A stretch of DNA of 64,000 nucleotides, taken from positions 5,084,001-5,148,000 of the forward strand of contig NZ_CP098604.1 in NCBI RefSeq assembly GCF_024499015.1. Reading direction: 5' to 3'. Under the pieces are notes generated by a model. It saw only the letters and a list, made by a program, of their open reading frames with translations. It did no database searches and was not told the DNA's origin. Every line of letters starts with the position of its first letter. The stretch's first letter is position 1. Positions 10,476-19,807 of the stretch are shown in pieces. The position numbers were made by a program, and so were the translations under genes. Source of the DNA: Xanthomonas hortorum pv. pelargonii (GTDB lineage: Bacteria > Pseudomonadota > Gammaproteobacteria > Xanthomonadales > Xanthomonadaceae).

Positions 10476-12401
10476 ATGCTGCGTCGTCCTGTGTTGCTGC
10501 TTCTGCTGCTGATCTCATTGCCGCTGCTGGCTCAGGCCCAGCAGCAGGCCGCGCCTACCGCCGCTGCCGCACGCACGCAGGCCGACACCAACTACAGTTT
10601 CGTGCGCTATCGCGCCGACTACGAAGTACGTGCCGACGCCAGCAGCGTTGAAACCGACGAATACGAGATCCTGCTCAAGACCAAATCGGCAGTGGAGCAG
10701 TTCAGCCAGGTGCGGCTGAGCTATAGCGAGAAGATGGAAACTCTGGAGGTGCTGCAGGCCTACACGGTTACCACCGAGGGGCTGCGCCAGGACGTGGCGG
10801 CCGACAAGATCTACACCCAGGAAAGCTATTCCAGTGCGGCGGCAGCGATGTACGCCGACCGCAAGGTCAAGGTGGTGGTGTTCCCGAATCTGGCACCGGG
10901 CGCGCGCATCATCTACCGCGTGCGGCGTGCGCAGAACACCCCGTACTTCCCCGGTTATTTCAGCCTGTGGGAAACCTTCAGCGTGTTCGCGCAGTACGAC
11001 GATGCGGTGATCACGCTGGTGGCGCCGAAGGTCTTGCCTATGCATTTGTCGGTGCGCGGGCTGCAGGGCGGCACCAAGCCGGTGGTGCGCGGCGATCAGG
11101 CGCGCTGGGAATGGCGCTACCAGCGTGCCACGCCGATGAAGAACCAGAACTGGAGCGCGGCGACCTGGGAATTCAGCCCGACCTTGATGGCCAGCACCTT
11201 CGACAGCTGGTCGCAGATGGGCCTGGCCTACCACGTCAAAGGCGGCCGCGCTGCTGCGGTGACGCCGGCGATCCAGTCGCTGGCCGACGAGGTGACGCGT
11301 GGCATCGACGACCCGCGTGCGCAGGCGGCGGCGTTGTACGCCTGGGTGGCGCGCAATATCCGCTACGTGGCGGTGTACCTGGGCAACGGCGGGCTGGAAC
11401 CCAACAGCGCCGACAGCATCCTGGCGAACCACTATGGCGACTGCAAGGATCACACCGTGATCCTGGAAGCCTTGCTGGCCGCCAAGGGCATTGCCAGTAC
11501 GCCGGTGCTGATCGGCGCCGAGGGCGGGCCGACGCTGCCGCCGATTCCGGTGCTTGGTCGTTTCAACCATGCGATCACCTACATCCCGGCGTTCGATCTC
11601 TACGTGGACTCGACCAACCCCTACGCGCGCTTCGGCCAGTTGCCGGCCGGCGACCTCGGTGCGCCGGTGGTGCATACGCTGGACGGCAAGGTCACGCACA
11701 CCCCGCCCAACGACCGCAAGGTCAACCGCTACGTCGCGCGCACCGAGTATCGCTTCACCCCGCAAGGCGGCCTGCAAGGCATGACCATGCTGGATAGCGG
11801 GCAGACCGGCGAGGTGGGCTTGCGCGCGATGTTCGTGCAACTCAACGCGCAGAACCGCAATCGCATCGAAGAATCGATCATTGCCCAGTCCGGCTTCGAC
11901 GGCACCGGCGATCTGCTGATCCAGGGCGACCCGCTGGATCTGGATGCGCCATTCAATTACCGCTACGCGTTCCAGGCCAACGATGCGGTGGATTTTTCGG
12001 TGGTCGGCGGCATGACCTTGCCCGATATGCCCGGTGCCGAATCGACACGCGGGATCTATACGACCACCTCGGCCGAAGACAATCTGACTCCGTTCTACTG
12101 CAACGACAGCGTGCGCGAAGAAACCTATGTGGTGAGCTTCCCGGCGACGGTGCCGATCATCGCGATCCCGCGTAGCAGCACCTTTCGCAATGCCGCCGGC
12201 GAGTATGCGGTCGAGTGGACGCGCCAAGGGCAGACGGTGACCGCGGTGCATCGGCTGCAGCGTGCCGCAGTGCGTGGGCCGCAGGCGCTGTGTCAGCCGC
12301 AGGATTACCGCGCATTCCGCGAGCTCTACCAGCAGGTGCGGCGCGGGTTTCGCGGGCAGATCGTGTATGGCGATCTGTCCAGGGTGCAGACGGCACAGTG
12401 A
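10476..12401 (+). CDS. DUF3857 / transglutaminase-like exported protein
   Basis: A 641-residue protein with a clear signal peptide (MLRRPVLLLLLLISLPLLAQA). An N-terminal DUF3857 beta domain (about 40-260) precedes a transglutaminase-like core (about 275-400). The Cys-His-Asp triad is visible as NHYGDCKDHT, RFNHAITYI and YVDSTNPYARFG. The C-terminal part is a beta-rich region like those in other DUF3857-transglutaminase proteins. It is probably periplasmic and cysteine-protease-like or peptide-processing, but the substrate is unknown. It stands alone between ftsK and lolA. Confidence 0.85.
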   Translation: MLRRPVLLLLLLISLPLLAQAQQQAAPTAAAARTQADTNYSFVRYRADYEVRADASSVETDEYEILLKTKSAVEQFSQVRLSYSEKMETLEVLQAYTVTTEGLRQDVAADKIYTQESYSSAAAAMYADRKVKVVVFPNLAPGARIIYRVRRAQNTPYFPGYFSLWETFSVFAQYDDAVITLVAPKVLPMHLSVRGLQGGTKPVVRGDQARWEWRYQRATPMKNQNWSAATWEFSPTLMASTFDSWSQMGLAYHVKGGRAAAVTPAIQSLADEVTRGIDDPRAQAAALYAWVARNIRYVAVYLGNGGLEPNSADSILANHYGDCKDHTVILEALLAAKGIASTPVLIGAEGGPTLPPIPVLGRFNHAITYIPAFDLYVDSTNPYARFGQLPAGDLGAPVVHTLDGKVTHTPPNDRKVNRYVARTEYRFTPQGGLQGMTMLDSGQTGEVGLRAMFVQLNAQNRNRIEESIIAQSGFDGTGDLLIQGDPLDLDAPFNYRYAFQANDAVDFSVVGGMTLPDMPGAESTRGIYTTTSAEDNLTPFYCNDSVREETYVVSFPATVPIIAIPRSSTFRNAAGEYAVEWTRQGQTVTAVHRLQRAAVRGPQALCQPQDYRAFRELYQQVRRGFRGQIVYGDLSRVQTAQ

Positions 12402-12507
12402 GATGGATTGGTTTGTCGCAACCGCGATCCGAGCGCGGCAGGCGATAGCGCTCGCCCATTCATCTATGAAGTATCAGAATCCACGCATTCCCTTTTGGAA
12501 GACCGCG

Positions 12508-13137
12508 ATGCATCGCCAGCTCCGTTATGCCGTCCTCGCCACAGCCCTGTTCGCCAGCACCGCATTTGCCGGTGCACGTCAGGAGCTGGATACGTTCACG
12601 CGCGGCCTCAAAGGGCTGGACGGGCAGTTCAGCCAGCAGGTCTCCGATGCCAATGGCCGGGTCAAGGAAAGCTCGAGCGGGCGGGTGGCATTGTCGGCGC
12701 CGCGCCAGTTCCGTTGGGAATACGCCAAGCCCTACAAGCAGCTGATCGTTGCCGACGGCAAGAAGGTGTGGGTGTTCGACCCGGACCTAGAGCAGGTCAC
12801 CGTGCGCGCGCAGGGCAGCGAAGAACAGAACAGCCCCTTGGTCGCCTTGATTGATCCGGCACGCCTGGACAAGCAATACGACGTCAGCGAAGAAGCCGCG
12901 CCGCGTGATGGGCTGCAGTGGCTCTCGCTGACGCCCAAGGTGGATACCGAAGCCAGCTTCCAGATGGCCTCGCTGGGATTCGGCAAGGAAGGTCTGGCCA
13001 AGATGGAGGTGGTGGACGCGGTCGGCCAGCGCACCGCCATCAGCTTCAGCGGCTGGAAGCGCAATCCTGCCTTCGCTGCAGACACCTTTCGCTATACGCC
13101 TGGCAAGGGTGTGGACGTGGTCGGCGACGCGCAGTAA
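12508..13137 (+). CDS. lolA: Outer-membrane lipoprotein carrier protein LolA
   Basis: LolA is a 209-residue periplasmic chaperone that takes lipoproteins from LolCDE to LolB. The signal peptide MHRQLRYAVLATALFASTAFA is followed by ARQELDTFTRGLKGLDGQFSQ, the SSGRVALSAPRQFRWEY strand (the conserved R/FRW stretch lining the hydrophobic cavity) and VWVFDPDLEQVTVR. In-frame ATGs further upstream (12466, 12262) would put the signal peptide internal, so ATG 12508 is chosen. The lolA-rarA order is conserved in gammaproteobacteria (ftsK-lolA-rarA in E. coli); here the transglutaminase-like gene is inserted after ftsK. Confidence 0.95.
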   Translation: MHRQLRYAVLATALFASTAFAGARQELDTFTRGLKGLDGQFSQQVSDANGRVKESSSGRVALSAPRQFRWEYAKPYKQLIVADGKKVWVFDPDLEQVTVRAQGSEEQNSPLVALIDPARLDKQYDVSEEAAPRDGLQWLSLTPKVDTEASFQMASLGFGKEGLAKMEVVDAVGQRTAISFSGWKRNPAFAADTFRYTPGKGVDVVGDAQ

Positions 13138-13164
13138 GCCCTCGTTCGACGCATCCGCACTGAC

Positions 13165-13193
13165 AACGGCCTTCTTCGCAGAAGGCCGTTTGC
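13165..13193 (+). terminator. Hairpin terminator between lolA and rarA
   Basis: Perfect 10-bp stem AACGGCCTTC / GAAGGCCGTT (13165-13174 and 13181-13190) with a 6-base loop. The T-tract after it is short (TTTGCTT), so termination may be partial, allowing some read-through into rarA 20 bases downstream. Confidence 0.65.
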
Positions 13194-13212
13194 TTACGCG
13201 ATACAATGATGC

Positions 13213-14586
13213 GTGGCACGAACCAAGCTCCCCATCGCTCCCGAAGCCGATCTGCTCAGCGTAGATGGCGAGCATCTGCGCCCGCTGGCCGAGCGCATGC
13301 GTCCGCGCACCCTCGACGAGATGGTCGGGCAGAAACGCTTGCTGGCACCCGACAGCGCATTGCGACGCGCGGTGGAATCCGGTCGCGTGCATTCGATGAT
13401 CCTGTGGGGACCGCCCGGTTGCGGAAAGACCACCCTGGCGCTGCTGCTGGCGCATTACTCGGATGCCGAATTCAAGGCGATCTCGGCGGTGTTGTCGGGA
13501 TTGCCGGAAGTGCGCCAGGTATTGGCCGAGGCCGCGCAACGCTTTGCCAGCGGGCGCCGCACGGTGTTGTTCGTCGATGAGGTGCATCGCTTCAACAAGG
13601 CGCAACAGGACGCGTTTTTGCCGCATATCGAGCGCGGCACGATTCTGTTCGTCGGTGCGACCACCGAAAATCCATCCTTCGAATTGAACTCCGCATTACT
13701 ATCGCGTTGCCGCGTGCATGTGCTGGAAGGCGTTTCGCCGCAGGACATCGTCGAGGCCTTGCAGCGGGCCTTGCATGATTCGGAGCGCGGGCTGGGGCAG
13801 GAGACCATCCAGGTCACCGATGCCTCGCTGCTGGAAATCGCCAGCGCCGCCGATGGCGATGTACGCCGCGCACTGACGCTGCTGGAGATCGCCGCGGAAC
13901 TGGCGACGGGCGAGGGCGGCGAGATCACCCCGCAGACGCTGCTGCAGGTGCTGGCCGACCGCACCCGTCGCTTCGACAAGAACGGCGAGCAGTTCTACGA
14001 CCAGATCTCGGCGCTGCACAAATCGGTGCGTAGTTCCAATCCCGATGCCGCGCTGTACTGGCTGACCCGCATGCTCGATGGCGGCTGCGACCCGGCATAT
14101 CTGGCGCGGCGGCTGACCCGCATGGCGATCGAGGATATCGGCCTGGCCGATCCGCGCGCGCAGAGCATGGCGTTGGAAGCCTGGGACATCTACGAGCGTC
14201 TGGGCAGCCCGGAAGGCGAGTTGGCGTTCGCGCAACTGGTGCTGTATCTGGCCAGCACCGCCAAGTCCAATGCCGGCTACGCGGCCTTCAATCAGGCCAA
14301 GGCCGAAGTGCGCGCCACCGGCACCCAAGAGGTGCCGCTGCACCTGCGCAATGCGCCGACCAAGCTGATGAAGACGCTCGGTTACGGGCAGGATTATCAG
14401 TACGACCACGACACCGAAGGCGGCATTGCGCTGGATCAGACCGGGTTCCCCGATGCGATGGGCGAGCGGGTCTTTTACAACCCGGTGCCGCGCGGGCTGG
14501 AGATCAAGCTCAAGGAAAAGCTCGATCGTTTGCGCGCGGCGCGCGAACAGGCCAGGGCTGAGAAGGCCCGCAAGCCGGCGGGATAA
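13213..14586 (+). CDS. rarA: Replication-associated recombination protein A (AAA+ ATPase)
   Basis: This 457-residue member of the RarA/MgsA/WRNIP1 clamp-loader-like AAA+ family acts at stalled replication forks. The N-terminus has the LAERMRPRTLDEMVGQKRLL signature, Walker A GPPGCGKT near residue 66 and Walker B VLFVDEVHRFNKAQQDAFLP. The FVGATTENPSFELNSALLSR sensor region follows. The C-terminal tetramerisation domain contains YWLTRMLDGGCDPAYLARRL. Translation starts at GTG 13213, shortly after a weak terminator, so it may be partly co-transcribed with lolA. Confidence 0.95.
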   Translation: MARTKLPIAPEADLLSVDGEHLRPLAERMRPRTLDEMVGQKRLLAPDSALRRAVESGRVHSMILWGPPGCGKTTLALLLAHYSDAEFKAISAVLSGLPEVRQVLAEAAQRFASGRRTVLFVDEVHRFNKAQQDAFLPHIERGTILFVGATTENPSFELNSALLSRCRVHVLEGVSPQDIVEALQRALHDSERGLGQETIQVTDASLLEIASAADGDVRRALTLLEIAAELATGEGGEITPQTLLQVLADRTRRFDKNGEQFYDQISALHKSVRSSNPDAALYWLTRMLDGGCDPAYLARRLTRMAIEDIGLADPRAQSMALEAWDIYERLGSPEGELAFAQLVLYLASTAKSNAGYAAFNQAKAEVRATGTQEVPLHLRNAPTKLMKTLGYGQDYQYDHDTEGGIALDQTGFPDAMGERVFYNPVPRGLEIKLKEKLDRLRAAREQARAEKARKPAG

Positions 14587-14902
14587 GCGGTGACAACGCT
14601 GGATAGCATCGCGCCTTGGAGCTGCACGCCGTCTGCGTCAAGGGGATGTGTTTGCCAACCCTGCCGGCACGGCGTTCTGTGCCCGGCGAGTGTTTATCGA
14701 CTTGAAGCCAGCGAGAAAACGAACGCGCGGCCACTGAGCGCACGCAGCCGATGCTCGGTACGGCGTCACCACTCGTACAATCCGGTTAGAGCGCGCCGTT
14801 GATGACCTGATGCGAGCTCGCCACGTTTTGTTCGCAGCTTTCAGGAATGACAATGCACGACACGCACTTGCAGACGCAGCCAATCCATTGCGGAAAGCGC
14901 GC
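14587..14902. other. 316-base gap between rarA and crcB with no gene
   Basis: No reading frame with recognisable content is present. I checked for a crcB-motif fluoride riboswitch because the next gene is a fluoride channel. A GATGACCTGATG stretch near 14799-14810 is superficially similar, but the required GGCGATGG...CGCC pseudoknot partners are absent. Confidence 0.6.
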
Positions 14903-15304
14903 ATGAACGCACCGGTGTGGTGGCAGCAATTGCTGCTGGCGATGACCGGCGGCGCGCTCGGATCGGGCCTGCGCTTTGCCATTGGCGCGTCCTTGCTGCA
15001 GCGCTTCGGCACAGGATTTCCATGGGGCACCCTGACCGTGAACCTGGTCGGTTCGTTCGTCGCCGGTGTGCTGCTGGTGTGGCTTGATGCGCGCGGGCCA
15101 TCCAGCTGGCCGCTGCGGGCCTTGTTGATCGTCGGTGTGATCGGCGGGCTGACCACGTTCTCGTCGTTGATGATGGAATGCCTGGTGTTTGCGCGCACCG
15201 ATCGCTCCGCGATGATCGGCGTGTATCTGGCAATCACGCTGGTGGCCGGCTTGGCCTTGGTGTTTTTGGGTGCGCGCACCGGTCAATGGCTGGTGGCGCG
15301 CTGA
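14903..15304 (+). CDS. crcB: Fluoride ion channel CrcB/Fluc
   Basis: A 133-residue, four-helix membrane protein of the Fluc family, which works as an antiparallel dimer exporting F-. Family signatures visible are [13 protein letters not shown] in the first helix, [18 protein letters not shown] (pore Asn) in the second, and [14 protein letters not shown] (TTFSS polar track) in the third. The start is taken at ATG 14903 ([17 protein letters not shown]). The upstream in-frame ATG at 14810 would add 31 residues not expected in the family. Confidence 0.93.
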   Translation: MNAPVWWQQLLLAMTGGALGSGLRFAIGASLLQRFGTGFPWGTLTVNLVGSFVAGVLLVWLDARGPSSWPLRALLIVGVIGGLTTFSSLMMECLVFARTDRSAMIGVYLAITLVAGLALVFLGARTGQWLVAR

Positions 15305-15310
15305 AAGTAA

Positions 15311-15338
15311 GAGAGGGCGTGCTTTCGCACACCCTCTC
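15311..15338. terminator. Hairpin between convergent crcB and thiolase genes
   Basis: A 12-bp inverted repeat with one mismatch (15311-15322 and 15327-15338, arms GAGAGGGCGTGC / GCACACCCTCTC) and a TTTC loop. There is no clear T-run on either side, so it is a likely but not classical terminator for the convergent pair. Confidence 0.5.
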
Positions 15339-15402
15339 GATCACTGCATATCGATGTAAAGCGAGATCGTGACAACATCCCGATCGCGCGCCAGGCAGCG
15401 GC

Positions 15403-16608
15403 TTACAGCGCTTCGATAATGCCCGCCGCGCCCATGCCGGTGCCGATGCACATGGTGACCATGCCGTACTTCTGCTGCCGGCGACGCAGGCCGTGCACCA
15501 GGGTGGCGGCACGGATCGCGCCGGTCGCGCCCAGCGGGTGGCCCAGAGCGATCGCGCCGCCCAGCGGGTTGACCTTGGACGGGTCCAGTTCGCTGTCGCG
15601 GATCACCGCCAATGCCTGCGCGGCGAAAGCTTCGTTGAGCTCGATCCAGTCGATCTGGTCCTTGGTCAGGCCGGCCTGCTTGAGCGCCTTGGGAATCGCC
15701 GCGATCGGGCCGATGCCCATCACTTCAGGACGTACGCCGGCCACCGAGAAGCTGACAAAGCGCGCCAGCGGTGTCAGGCCGTAGTCCTTGATCGCCTGCT
15801 CGGAGGCCAGCAGCACCGCACCGGCGCCGTCGCTCATCTGCGAGGAGTTGCCGGCGGTGACGCTGCCGCCGAACTGGCCGTTGCGGAACACCGGGCGCAG
15901 TTTGGCCAGGCCTTCGAGCGAGCTGTCCGGGCGCGGGCCTTCGTCGGTGTCGACCAGGCGCTTGCGCAGCGCGATGACATTGCCTTGCAGGTCGGGCTGA
16001 TGCGAGAGGATTTCGTACGGGGTGATCTCATCGCGGAACTCGCCAGCGGCGATCGCAGCGATGGCTTTTTGATGCGAGGCAAGCGCAAATGCATCCTGAT
16101 CCTCGCGCGAGACCTTCCATTCCTCGGCGACCTTCTCGGCGGTGATGCCCATGCCATAGGCGATGGCGACATGGTCGTCGGCGAACACGTTCGGCGACAT
16201 GGCGACCTTGTTGCCCATCATCGGCACCATCGACATCGACTCGGTGCCGCCGGCCAGCATCAGGTCGGCGTTGCCCAGACGGATCTGGTCGGCCGCCATC
16301 GCCACGGCCTGGATGCCGGACGAACAGAAGCGGTTGATGGTCTGACCTGCCACGGAATTGGGCAGGCCGGCCAGCAGCACGCCGATGCGCGCCACGTTCA
16401 TGCCTTGCTCGCCCTCGGGCATGGCGCAGCCGATGATGGCGTCGTCGATCCGCGACAGATCGATGCCCGGCGCCTGCGCCACCACCGCACGCAGCACGTG
16501 CGCCAGCATGTCGTCGGGACGGGTATTACGGAACACGCCCTTGGGCGCCTTGCCGACCGGGGTACGGGTGGCGGCGACGATGTAGGCTTCTTGAATCTGC
16601 TTGCTCAT
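15403..16608 (-). CDS. fadA: Acetyl-CoA C-acyltransferase (thiolase), FadA-type
   Basis: This 401-residue thiolase cleaves 3-ketoacyl-CoA in the last step of beta-oxidation. The catalytic Cys is in TINRFCSSGIQAVAMAA, the His in the NEAFAAQALAVIRD region, and the second Cys and His in CIGTGMGAAGIIEAL and GGAIALGHPLGATGAIRA. The start is ATG 16608 (MSKQIQEAYIVAATRTPVG). An in-frame extension to 16740 runs through an interspersed repeat and is rejected. It lies 155 bases downstream of the FadB-like gene and should form the multienzyme complex with it. Confidence 0.93.
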   Translation of the reverse strand: MSKQIQEAYIVAATRTPVGKAPKGVFRNTRPDDMLAHVLRAVVAQAPGIDLSRIDDAIIGCAMPEGEQGMNVARIGVLLAGLPNSVAGQTINRFCSSGIQAVAMAADQIRLGNADLMLAGGTESMSMVPMMGNKVAMSPNVFADDHVAIAYGMGITAEKVAEEWKVSREDQDAFALASHQKAIAAIAAGEFRDEITPYEILSHQPDLQGNVIALRKRLVDTDEGPRPDSSLEGLAKLRPVFRNGQFGGSVTAGNSSQMSDGAGAVLLASEQAIKDYGLTPLARFVSFSVAGVRPEVMGIGPIAAIPKALKQAGLTKDQIDWIELNEAFAAQALAVIRDSELDPSKVNPLGGAIALGHPLGATGAIRAATLVHGLRRRQQKYGMVTMCIGTGMGAAGIIEAL

Positions 16609-16623
16609 GGCTATCTCCGATAG

Positions 16624-16768
16624 CCGGGAATCGAGAATGGGGAGTCGGGAATCGCAAGTGCGGATTCGCCTGAGTTCGCCATTTTCATTACCCGGCAGAA
16701 TAGTGGGGAGAAGCGGGGAGTCGGTTGGGCTTTTACCCATTCCCGATTCCCCACTCCTGATTCTCAGT
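16624..16768. repeat. Inverted pair of a GGGAATC-type intergenic repeat
   Basis: Two copies of a ~30-nt GC-poor-motif repeat lie in opposite orientation in the fadB-fadA gap. The left copy begins GGGAATCGAGAATGGGG (16626) and the right copy, read on the minus strand, begins GGGAATCAGGAGTGGGG (ending near 16765). Each consists of tandem variants of GGGAATCG/GGGGAGTC. The right arm reaches the last codons of the FadB-like gene. This looks like a REP-type element of the sort common in xanthomonad intergenic regions. Confidence 0.65.
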
Positions 16769-19136
16769 TCCTGAGTGGCTTACCCGTCTTGAGCATGTGC
16801 CCAATCCGCGCCTGGGTCTTTTCCTGCTGGGCCAGTTCGACGAAGTGCTTGCGCTCCAGCTTGAGCAGCCATTCTTCGTCGACCAGCGCGCCGCGATCCA
16901 CTTCGCCGCCGCACATGACCGTGGCGATGCGGGTGGCGATTTCGTAGTCGTATTCGCTGATGAAGCGGCCTTCCAGCATGTTGACCAGCAGCATCTTGAA
17001 GGTGGCGATGCCGACGTCGCCGGCGACCTGGATGCGGCGTGCCGGCAGCGGCGCCCGGTAGCCGCCTTCGGCCAGTGCGCGCGCTTCGGCCTTGGCGATG
17101 TGCAGCGCTTCTAAGCTGTTGAACACGATCTTGTCGGTGGCGCGCAGCAGGCCCAGTTCCTGGGCATTGACCGCAGAGTTGGAGACTTTGGCCATCGCGA
17201 TGGTTTCGAAGGTCTTCTTCAGCTCGGCGAACACATCGCCACCCGGGCCGGCGGCAATCGATGCGCGCACGGCGATTTCCTTCAAGCCACCACCGGCCGG
17301 CAGCAGGCCGACGCCGGCCTCGACCAGGCCGATGTAGCTTTCCAGCGAGGCCACGGTCTTGGCGCTATGCATCTGGAACTCGCAACCGCCGCCCAGCGCC
17401 AGGCCGCGCACGGCCGAAATCACCGGGACCTGCGCGTACTTGATGCGCTGGCTGGTGGCCTGGAAGTTGGCGACCAATGCTTCGAACGCATCCACCTTGC
17501 CGGCCTGCAGCAGACCCAATGCACCGGCCAGATCGGCACCAGCGGAGAAGGGCTCCTTCTGCTGCCAGATCACCAGCCCGGCGAAGTCCTTCTCGGCGCG
17601 GCCAACCACTTCCTGCAGACCGTTGAGCACGTGATCGGAGACGGTGTTCATCTTGGTCTTGAAGCTGACCACGGCGATATCGTCGCCGTCATGCCACATG
17701 CGCACGCCGTCGTTTTCAAACACCGTCTCGCCCGGGGAGAACTGCTCGCCCAGCAGCGGATCCGGGAAGCGCTGACGCTTGTACACCGGCAGTGCCGAGC
17801 GCGGCAGCTTGGCATCGCGCGCCGGGCTGTACGAGCCTTCGGCCGCATGCACGCCATCGCGGCCGTCGAACACCCAGTTCGGCAACGGTGCGCTGCTCAT
17901 GCTTTTGCCGTTCGAGATGTCTTCGGCAATCCACTGCGCCACCTGCTTCCAGCCGGCGGCCTGCCAGGTTTCGAACGGGCCAAGCGACCAGCCGTAGCCC
18001 CAGCGGATCGCCAGATCCACGTCACGCGCAGTCTCGGCGATGTCGGCCAGGTGATAGGCGCTGTAGTGGAACAGGTCGCGGAAGCTGGCCCACAGGAACT
18101 GCGCCTGCGGGTGCTGGCTCTCGCGCAACCTGGCAAACTTTTCGGCCGGGTTCTTGATCTTGAGGATCTCGATCACTTCCGGTGCGGCAGTGCGATCAGC
18201 GGCGCGGTAATCCTGCTTCTGCAGGTCCAGCACCACGATGTCCTTGCCGACCTTGCGGAAGATGCCGGCGCCGACCTTCTGGCCGAGCGCGCCCTTGGCG
18301 ATCAGCGCATCCAGCCACTTCGGCGACTTGAAATACTGGTGCCACGGATCCTCGGGCAGGGTGTCGCCCATGGTTTTGATCACGTGCGCCATCGTGTCCA
18401 GGCCGACCACGTCCGAGGTGCGGTAGGTCGCCGACTTCGGGCGCCCGACCAGCGGGCCGGTCAGGCCGTCCACTTCGTCGAAACCCAGGCCGAATTCCTG
18501 CGTGTGATGGATGGTGGCCAGGATCGAGAACACGCCGATGCGGTTGCCGATGAAGTTCGGCGTGTCCTTGGCGTACACCACGCCCTTGCCGAGCGTGGTG
18601 ACCAGGAAGCTTTCCAGCCCTTCCAGCACGGCCTTGTCGGTGCCCTTGGCTGGAATCAGCTCGGCCAGGTGCATGTAGCGCGGCGGGTTGAAGAAGTGCA
18701 CGCCGCAGAAGCGGTGGCGCAATTGCTCGGGCAGTACGTCGGACAGCTTGTTGATCCCCAGGCCGGAGGTGTTGGAGGCCAGCACCGCATGCTCGGCCAC
18801 GAACGGGGCGATCTTCTTGTACAGGTCCTGCTTCCAGTCCATGCGCTCGGCGATCGCCTCGATAATCAGATCGCAATCGCGCAGCTGTTCGAGACCACTC
18901 TCGTAGTTGGCCGGCGTGATCGCCTCGGCCAGCGCCTTGCTGGCCAGCGGGGCGGGGCTGAGCTTGCCGAGGTTGGCGATGGCCTTGAGCACGATGCCGT
19001 CGGCCGGACCCTCCTTGGCAGGCAGGTCGAACAGCACGGTGTCGACACCGGCGTTGGTGAGGTGCGCGGCGATCTGCGCGCCCATGACGCCGGCACCGAG
19101 CACGGCGGCGCGACGGACTAGCAAGGGATTGGACAT
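16764..19136 (-). CDS. fadB: 3-hydroxyacyl-CoA dehydrogenase / enoyl-CoA hydratase fusion (FadB/FadN-like)
   Basis: A 790-residue beta-oxidation enzyme. The dehydrogenase half comes first: the NAD-binding VLGAGVMGAQIAAHLTNAG is at residue ~12, followed by FCGVHFFNPPRYMHLAELIP. The hydratase/isomerase half is C-terminal, with FSAGADLAGALGLL and VRGLALGGGCEFQMHS (oxyanion-hole glycines). This order is the reverse of E. coli FadB and matches the FadN-type arrangement. The 3-hydroxyacyl catalytic His (GVHFFNPP) is present. It lies 25 bases downstream of the TetR gene and upstream of thiolase, forming an operon. The stop lies in an interspersed repeat. Confidence 0.92.
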   Translation of the reverse strand: MSNPLLVRRAAVLGAGVMGAQIAAHLTNAGVDTVLFDLPAKEGPADGIVLKAIANLGKLSPAPLASKALAEAITPANYESGLEQLRDCDLIIEAIAERMDWKQDLYKKIAPFVAEHAVLASNTSGLGINKLSDVLPEQLRHRFCGVHFFNPPRYMHLAELIPAKGTDKAVLEGLESFLVTTLGKGVVYAKDTPNFIGNRIGVFSILATIHHTQEFGLGFDEVDGLTGPLVGRPKSATYRTSDVVGLDTMAHVIKTMGDTLPEDPWHQYFKSPKWLDALIAKGALGQKVGAGIFRKVGKDIVVLDLQKQDYRAADRTAAPEVIEILKIKNPAEKFARLRESQHPQAQFLWASFRDLFHYSAYHLADIAETARDVDLAIRWGYGWSLGPFETWQAAGWKQVAQWIAEDISNGKSMSSAPLPNWVFDGRDGVHAAEGSYSPARDAKLPRSALPVYKRQRFPDPLLGEQFSPGETVFENDGVRMWHDGDDIAVVSFKTKMNTVSDHVLNGLQEVVGRAEKDFAGLVIWQQKEPFSAGADLAGALGLLQAGKVDAFEALVANFQATSQRIKYAQVPVISAVRGLALGGGCEFQMHSAKTVASLESYIGLVEAGVGLLPAGGGLKEIAVRASIAAGPGGDVFAELKKTFETIAMAKVSNSAVNAQELGLLRATDKIVFNSLEALHIAKAEARALAEGGYRAPLPARRIQVAGDVGIATFKMLLVNMLEGRFISEYDYEIATRIATVMCGGEVDRGALVDEEWLLKLERKHFVELAQQEKTQARIGHMLKTGKPLRN

Positions 19137-19161
19137 AGCAATTAGCCTCTTGGTGGAACGT

Positions 19162-19794
19162 TTACGGTGTGGAATGAGCGCGGAAACCGGGTTCCGCGAA
19201 ACGAATCAGTTCGCGCGCGGCCCGCGCACGGTGGTCGGCCTCGCTGACGCCGGCCGGGCGCTTGATCAGCCCGAAGTCGGCCATCGCATAGGTCAGCGCA
19301 CCGGCCAGAAAATCCAGCCGCCAGTACAGCTCTTCCTTGCTCAGGCCCGGCACGCAGGCGGCGATGGCCTTGCCGAATTCGCGCAGCACATGGCCGTAGT
19401 GATCGGACAGGAACTTGCGCAGGTTGTCGTTCTTTTCGGCGTAGGCACGTGCGATCACGCGCACGAACGCGCCGCCGCTCTGGCGGTCCTGCGCCATCGC
19501 CAGGGCAGGTTCGACGAAGGCCGCCAGCACTGCGGTGAGTTCGCCCGGATGCGCACGCTTGGCAGCTTCCAGCTGCTGCAGCCGCGCGGTGGTCATCTCG
19601 TCCATGCGGCGCCGGAATACCTCGTTGACCAGGTTTTCCTTGGAGCCGAAGTGGTAGTTGACCGCGGCGATATTGACGTCGGCCTGGGTGGTCAGCTGGC
19701 GCAGCGAGGTGCCGGCGAAGCCATGCTGTGCGAACAGCTCCTCGGCCGCGCCGAGAATGCGGTCCTTGGTGGAGAAGTGAGCGGGCTTGGGCAT
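19162..19794 (-). CDS. TetR-family regulator, PsrA-like, of the beta-oxidation operon
   Basis: A 210-residue repressor with an N-terminal TetR helix-turn-helix: KDRILGAAEELFAQHGFAGTSLRQLTTQADVNIAAVNYHFGS. The C-terminal domain (about 70-200) resembles the DUF1956/PsrA-type ligand-binding domain, including the AEKNDNLRKFLSDHYGHVLREF region. It is the first gene of the minus-strand unit TetR-FadB-FadA. A PsrA-box-like palindrome is 14 bases upstream of its start codon. By analogy with PsrA/FadR-type TetR regulators, it probably represses its own operon until a long-chain acyl-CoA or fatty acid binds. The ligand is inferred. Confidence 0.85.
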   Translation of the reverse strand: MPKPAHFSTKDRILGAAEELFAQHGFAGTSLRQLTTQADVNIAAVNYHFGSKENLVNEVFRRRMDEMTTARLQQLEAAKRAHPGELTAVLAAFVEPALAMAQDRQSGGAFVRVIARAYAEKNDNLRKFLSDHYGHVLREFGKAIAACVPGLSKEELYWRLDFLAGALTYAMADFGLIKRPAGVSEADHRARAARELIRFAEPGFRAHSTP

Positions 19795-19807
19795 GCGCAG
19801 GGGTGGA

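Noticed and set aside
14790..14830. Possible fluoride riboswitch before crcB
   Set aside because: Only a GATGACCTGATG similarity is present; the paired GGCGATGG/CGCC elements and pseudoknot are missing.
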